64,000 nucleotides of DNA, taken from assembly GCA_963970005.1 (NCBI GenBank), contig CAXAMN010015302.1:10050-74049 (forward strand), in the 5' to 3' direction. The position numbers and the translations under genes were made by a program. The notes below the pieces were generated by a model, which searched no databases, was not told the origin of the DNA, and saw nothing but the letters and a program-made list of their open reading frames with translations. Position 1 is the first letter of the stretch. Each line of letters starts with the position of its first letter. Positions 22,401-28,400 of the stretch are shown here, piece by piece. This DNA is from Durusdinium trenchii. Its lineage: Eukaryota; Sar; Dinophyceae; Suessiales; Symbiodiniaceae.

Positions 22401-25400
22401 GAATGTCAGGACAATACGAACACTCCCAACAAATCTTGTTCAAAGGACGAACTTCAGTCTTGAACTGCTTGACTGTTCCATCTTTGCATTTGACTGACAC
22501 TTCATGCGCAAAGCTACCGAATGCAATATGCATGTATGCACCCAAAACAAATCTGGAACCTTCTTCTACTAGTCCTTCCATGTGATCACTCACTTTTGCA
22601 AACACGATTGCTCCGAACATGGTGGATGTGGGCAATGTGCAGTCTCTTTGAATGACCAACTGGATTGGCGATCGACGATTTCCGAAATCACTGCCAATGC
22701 CAAAGTGGTTGTGTGTTTGGGCTACATAACATGTCACTGCTCGGTATGCCTCTTTGGTCTCTTTCAAGACAAATCCGTGACTCCGCAAATTCTGCTTGCA
22801 AACAACTGATCATCTCTTTGAAACGACGAACGGTCCTCTCACAATGTCCTACCGTTTGGTGACTTTGTGGCGCCGCTTCATTTATGTGAAGGGGAACAGG
22901 AAGGTTGGCTCGTTTCAAAATCGAAGCAACTGCTTTCTCGGCATCTGTTCTGACCTCTACCGCAAGATGTGCTTCCGATGGTGACATAACCAACAATCCT
23001 AACTGGTTGAAAAATGCACGAATGTCCGTGTTTGTTTCACCGGCACATAATGCACAACCAATCAGCCCAGTCATCACTTCTGACAAAGCTAGGAATTTGT
23101 AATCCCCAATGAAAAAGAAATCAGCCTGTACCAATAATGAACTGCGACTTTCTTTGCTTCTAGGATGTCTCATGACAGACCTGGACAACTTGCAATCCAT
23201 GCATCTGGCATCGAATGGCGTGTGTCCTCGCAGTCGGTGGAGAACAAGCTCTTCTTCCTCACGTTTCTTCAACAGCTTCAAATCGGATGGGAACTCTGGG
23301 GTCTTCTCAACTTTGGATGATTCCTCATCTTCGAAGTCTGCTGGAATGGGGTGGTCTTCCATGTCTTCCTCATGTGGAGGGTATTCTTCTTCCAAAGCTT
23401 TGAAAAATTCCTCTTCACCTAACAGAACACTTGCATGCATCTTTGGTTTCTGCTTCAATGCACTAGGCAAGTATTTGATAGCGATCGAATCGGTCGGCGA
23501 AGCGAGGCTGCTAGACAGCTTGTCAACATGCATAGTATCTTGCGAACCTTCTGAATCTATTTCCATGTCTGCAGGCATGTCAACTGCTTTATTTCTGAGA
23601 CTAGCATGAAGCCATGGTACACCGGACCAAACATCGCAAATCAATTGTTTTCGTTCATCTAGGATGATGAATGTTCCATCTCCACTCATCTCGAACTTAG
23701 CTCCCTTTCCCACAAGTTGCGTCACGGAAAGGAGATTATGCTGCACTGGTGCCACGACACATCGAAGCTCATAGCGCAAGGTCTTGCACTTCTCATACTC
23801 CGTCTGGAAATCAACCTGAGTTCGGAAGTAAACTTCGATGAACACTTCTCTCGAAACATGGATGGCATCACCACTCGCTGTCTGGAACGAAAGTGGGTTG
23901 TCAAGACATCGTTCACGAATGATGCGATATGCACTTAATGCATCTGAACTCACAACAGTTCGTGAAGCTCCTGAATCAACAAGCCAATACCCTGCTTCGA
24001 TCGGAGTTTCCGTGGCCGACGAAAAGAATGGATGGAAACACTCTTGTCCGAAATACCGATACCGATGACACAAATGCATCATGAGACATGTCAAAAACAA
24101 TGACAGGATGGTGAACATGCAACGAAACCATCGTCCAAACAATGTGCTCGACTTCTTCTCTTTTGGTTCAACAACCTTGGCACATGTATGAGTTCCTACA
24201 ATCAACGTTGCAAGACGACCTCCTTCATCTGCTTCTGACCATGCATCATCATCTTCATATGCATCATACGAGGCATCTGATTCGGAAAACTCTGCTGCTC
24301 GCTTACCTTTCTTACCTTTGGATTTGCCTTTTCCTTTATCTTTACCTTTTCTTTTGCCTTTGCTCTTGCCATCAATCGACTTCTGCAATCTCTGGGGGCA
24401 ATCTTTGGAAAGGTGGCCTGTCTTTCCACATTCAAAGCACGAACGGGTCTCAGTCTTCTCGGTCTGGTGCTCATTATTCTTGCTCTTACCTTTACCTTTG
24501 CTTTTGCCTTTGTCACCTTTGCCTTTACCTTTCTCCTTGAACGGTGCAATGGGCTTGTGGTTCAACTCTGACCATGCTCTCTGCTGTGCTTCGTACCTCA
24601 GAGCTGCATCTGAGTATGCCTGAAAGCTTTCCTGCACAACATTGAGAACAAGCCATTGACGACAAGCATCTGGCAACGATCGAAGAAGAATCAAAATCTG
24701 GTCAGCTTCCATGATTTCCAGTTGTTGACTGTTCACACTTGGATCAACCAATTGTTGAACGCGTGCAAACTTAAACAACTCATGCTGGATCTGTCGAACG
24801 GTCTCGGGAATGGTGGCACACTTGAAAGTTCCACTGGTGATTCGATTGCGAAAGAACAACAATTCTGTTCTGGTCTTGATTCCAAACTCTCGTGAAAGCA
24901 AACGAACTCCCTCATAGCCACAACAGTTCATTCGGTTTTGTGACGATTCATAGTTTCCCAAAATCAAGCTTGCCCTAGCATGACCGGAAAACACTTGCTT
25001 CAAAATCGAAAGTAACCGAGTGGACCTGGTAATCTGTGCTGCATTCATCTGATTCCAGGTAATCACTGATGGACTTCGAAGGGGCCAAAGGATCTCTCGT
25101 GGCCATTCATTGTCTCCTAATCCAGCCCATGAAGCTAGCTCTTGGATGTAGCTAATGAACCCCTCTACTTCTTCTGGTCGTGTGGTCCATTTGTCATGTT
25201 GGGGAACTGGATAAGCTGGCATCCATTTTTCACTTCGTCGGAAAGGATTCAAGTCTTCCTTTCCTTTGTACACTTCAACAGCATCTCGAAGTGCGGTTGG
25301 TGACTGCTGCATCCCTGGTGGAGGAAGATTGACATTTGCTGGGTCAGGATTATTAAAAGGCGTGTCTTGAACATTACGACGGAAATTCTGCCATGGGTCC

Positions 25401-28400
25401 TGAACTTGCAACGGGTCAACATTCCTATCTCGTGGACTTCCGGAAGGTGGGATGGGCAATTGCAAACCATCTGGTGAAGGAACCATTGGTGCTGGTGGTC
25501 CTGACTCAAGTGCATCATACACAGGTGGTGGCGTATTCACACGTGTGGTCAATGCTTCTACTGCAAGTACCAACGAACCGATAGCATCTTGCAAGGATCT
25601 AGCCATGGTAGCTAAACTGGACACTTGCTGTTCCAAACCTTGGAAACGCTCAGCGCTAACTGATGTCCCAGTTTCAACTGCAGGAGATCCTGGATCTGGT
25701 AAAGATGCCATGGCTCCGCTACCATGAAGAGCAACTGTACTCGCTCACGCTCTTTTTTCCACTTGAGCCAATGCAACGAGTGCATACCCGATTGACCTCT
25801 GGTTTCTGGTGTCGGGTGACTGTCAGTAAATGGATCTGTGGATCTTGTGATATACAGGATGATCCGTCCATTCCTCTCCAAAAGCACTGCCAAAAATAGC
25901 TTCAAATGCTACAGCGTGGCCTTTGGTTCACTAGTCTTTACATATGGAGAACTGTCGAGCTCGGCTCTGACAGAGTACTTATGGTGTACTGATTCCCAGC
26001 AACAAGTCTTCAGCATACACTAGAAGCGTACACTGCAAGATGTCATGTAGCACGGATGGAGCTTCACAGTTTGGGGAATGACTCATATGTCACGTTTTTC
26101 CCCCTAAAAGCACCTTCTAAACACTGCTGGCCTCCATTCACGGGTTTCTTAACTCGTCCCCCGAGAACAAAAAAATGCTCACTTTTCATCCAGTAGAAAG
26201 CTCCCTCTCAATAAGAAGCAAGGACTTCTTGGGTATCTGGATTGGGAAGTTGGGCACCAACTGCTCGGACTATGCGCATGCAACCAAGATTCCGTCCATT
26301 GTCCGTGAAGTTGCCAAGGTTAAAGAAGGCGCGGGTTTCCCTACCCACCACGGCCGCCATGCTACGCATGACATTGCGGTCGAAGGTAGCGGACCAGGAG
26401 GGACCAGACGGAAAAGAAGTAGAACATCGGCCATCTTTGGTGCAGTTGGCCGACATGGATGAATGGATGCCTGGTATTGCGACAATGGAGAACGCGCGAA
26501 TCACCTCCAAAAATGAAACTACACCCCTCCCACAAAACAAACGATGGCTCTTGGAAGCGCCATCAATTCAAACCAGCAAATGCGTCATGAATTACTTTAC
26601 ATGAGGCTTAATATCTCATCCATATAAATTTAACCTGGTTGGTGGCCTCAATCAACTATTCCGAGAAGCATGTCTTGCGCGAATGTCCATTTCCATCTTC
26701 TTGGCAGGGTGGTCGTATGTATAGGAGGATTGCTATACAGTAATTGTACTGTATACAAGGCACCGGTTGTATAGTGGTCAGTTCATGTCAGTCGTGTTTA
26801 TCGTCCCGAAATGGGATGAACTTCAAAATTCAAAGTAGCAATGAATGTGTCTACACAACCTGGATCAAGCATAGCGCAAGCGGCAATTAGTCCCCCAATA
26901 GTAGGAGGGCACTCCAAGCTCTGGCAAAGCTTGTCTCCCTCGACTCTTCAAGTGCCCCCGAGCTGTCAACAAGTTGGGCTTGACACCATCTGGAATGCGG
27001 GAAATCAAATCGTGCACACGATCCGCAAGAGGCATGGATGTGTTGCAAAACCTCAGTTTTCGGGTCTAGGACATGGAGTTCGCAGGGGCCTGTCCCTTCT
27101 TTCCAGGTTTCGTGAGGAGACACCCAAGAGGACAGGAGCAGAAAACCTATCACAACACGACGTTTTGCTATGTTGCATCATATTTTAGGCACTAGCGGCT
27201 AGCGGAGAACATGCTGGCTGGCCGCTCCGCGTCAGTTGCATGTGTGTGTGTGTGCCACACCCCGTCCCCAGGGGTTCCATTCTGTTTACCGAATGTATCC
27301 CTTCCAGCAGGGGAGTGGAGCAGGCCTGCAGAGCTCCACTTAACAAAGTTCTCTGCAGTGTCCTAAGGATATCATTGGAGACGTCCCGGTGACGTACCTG
27401 CGATTTGTGGTGTTGACAAGCTGTTACCCGACTTTTCCCTGTAAACTGCTGGCGCGCTGCTGCTTCAGCATAAGCCGAAACCAGTCAAGGGAACTGCGTA
27501 ACTGAAATGCACTGGACATTACGTTCCTTGACCGGAACAATGAGTCTAAGTGACTTGCTGCATCTTCCGACTTGGGTGTGCAGTGTGATCCCCGCAAGGG
27601 GCGCCGAAGCCAGTCCGGAAATCACTCACTGAATTGTTGGCTTGAAGCCATTTCCTGAACAGCGGACTTTCAATATCAACTGTTCACCATGCCGCCGGGC
27701 CTACGGTAAATCCATGACTGAATACCTCGCACATACCACATTCGTCATGCTGCGTGACCTTTAGTTGCATGGAATTCACAATTTTTTACCCCACCCCACC
27801 CCCTCCCTTTTTCTCTCTTGCGGCTTTCTTCGTTTGTTAGGTATCTTTTCAGGCTTGTTTTGTTGCTCTACCCCTCGGCTTCGTTTCTTTCTCTCCTGCC
27901 TGTTTGCTTCTCTTTCTAGGTCTGACTCTTCTCTAAAGGCTTGTTAGGTGCGTAACCCCCTTTTGGTCAAGGGTTAAGTAAAATCTAGAACCTAAGTATT
28001 TCCCAAGCTGTCTACTGCAGTGTTACCTCTTCAGAGCCAGTCCGCCCTGCGGCCATGTGTGTGTCTGTGCCACACCCCGTCCCCAAGGGTTCCTTTCTGT
28101 TTACCAAATGTATCTCTTCCAGCAGGGGAGTGGAGCAGGCCTGCAAAGCTCCACTTAACAAAGCTCCCTGCGGTATCACTGGAGACGTCCAGTGACGTAC
28201 CTGCGATTTGTGGTGTTGACAAGCTGTTACCCGACTTTTCCCTGTAAACTGCTGGTGCGCTGCTGCTTCAGCATTTCATGTATGCCGACGCTTCACCATA
28301 GCATTTCTTCAAACATCTACAATTTGACGGACCCAGCGTTCTTGCCGTTTGCACGAATTAACCAGTCAAGGGAACTGCGTAACTGAAATCCACTGGACAT

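Larger units (their letters stand above)
17648..26068 (-). mobile_element. Full-length young Copia (Ty1-type) LTR retrotransposon in GH3 intron 3
   Basis: 8421 bp with two 344-bp LTRs that I find identical base for base, ends TGAAG...CTTCACA, a perfect 5-bp target duplication GTTTG (17643-17647 and 26069-26073), a tRNA-type PBS next to the 5' LTR and a G-rich tract next to the 3' LTR. The gene order gag-protease-integrase-RT-RNase H is that of Copia. Identical LTRs mean a very recent insertion. It has the same orientation as the host gene. Confidence 0.97.

Noticed and set aside
23109-23609. 166-codon plus-strand Ser-rich frame inside the Copia element
   Set aside because: Antisense shadow of the acidic gag-pol linker.
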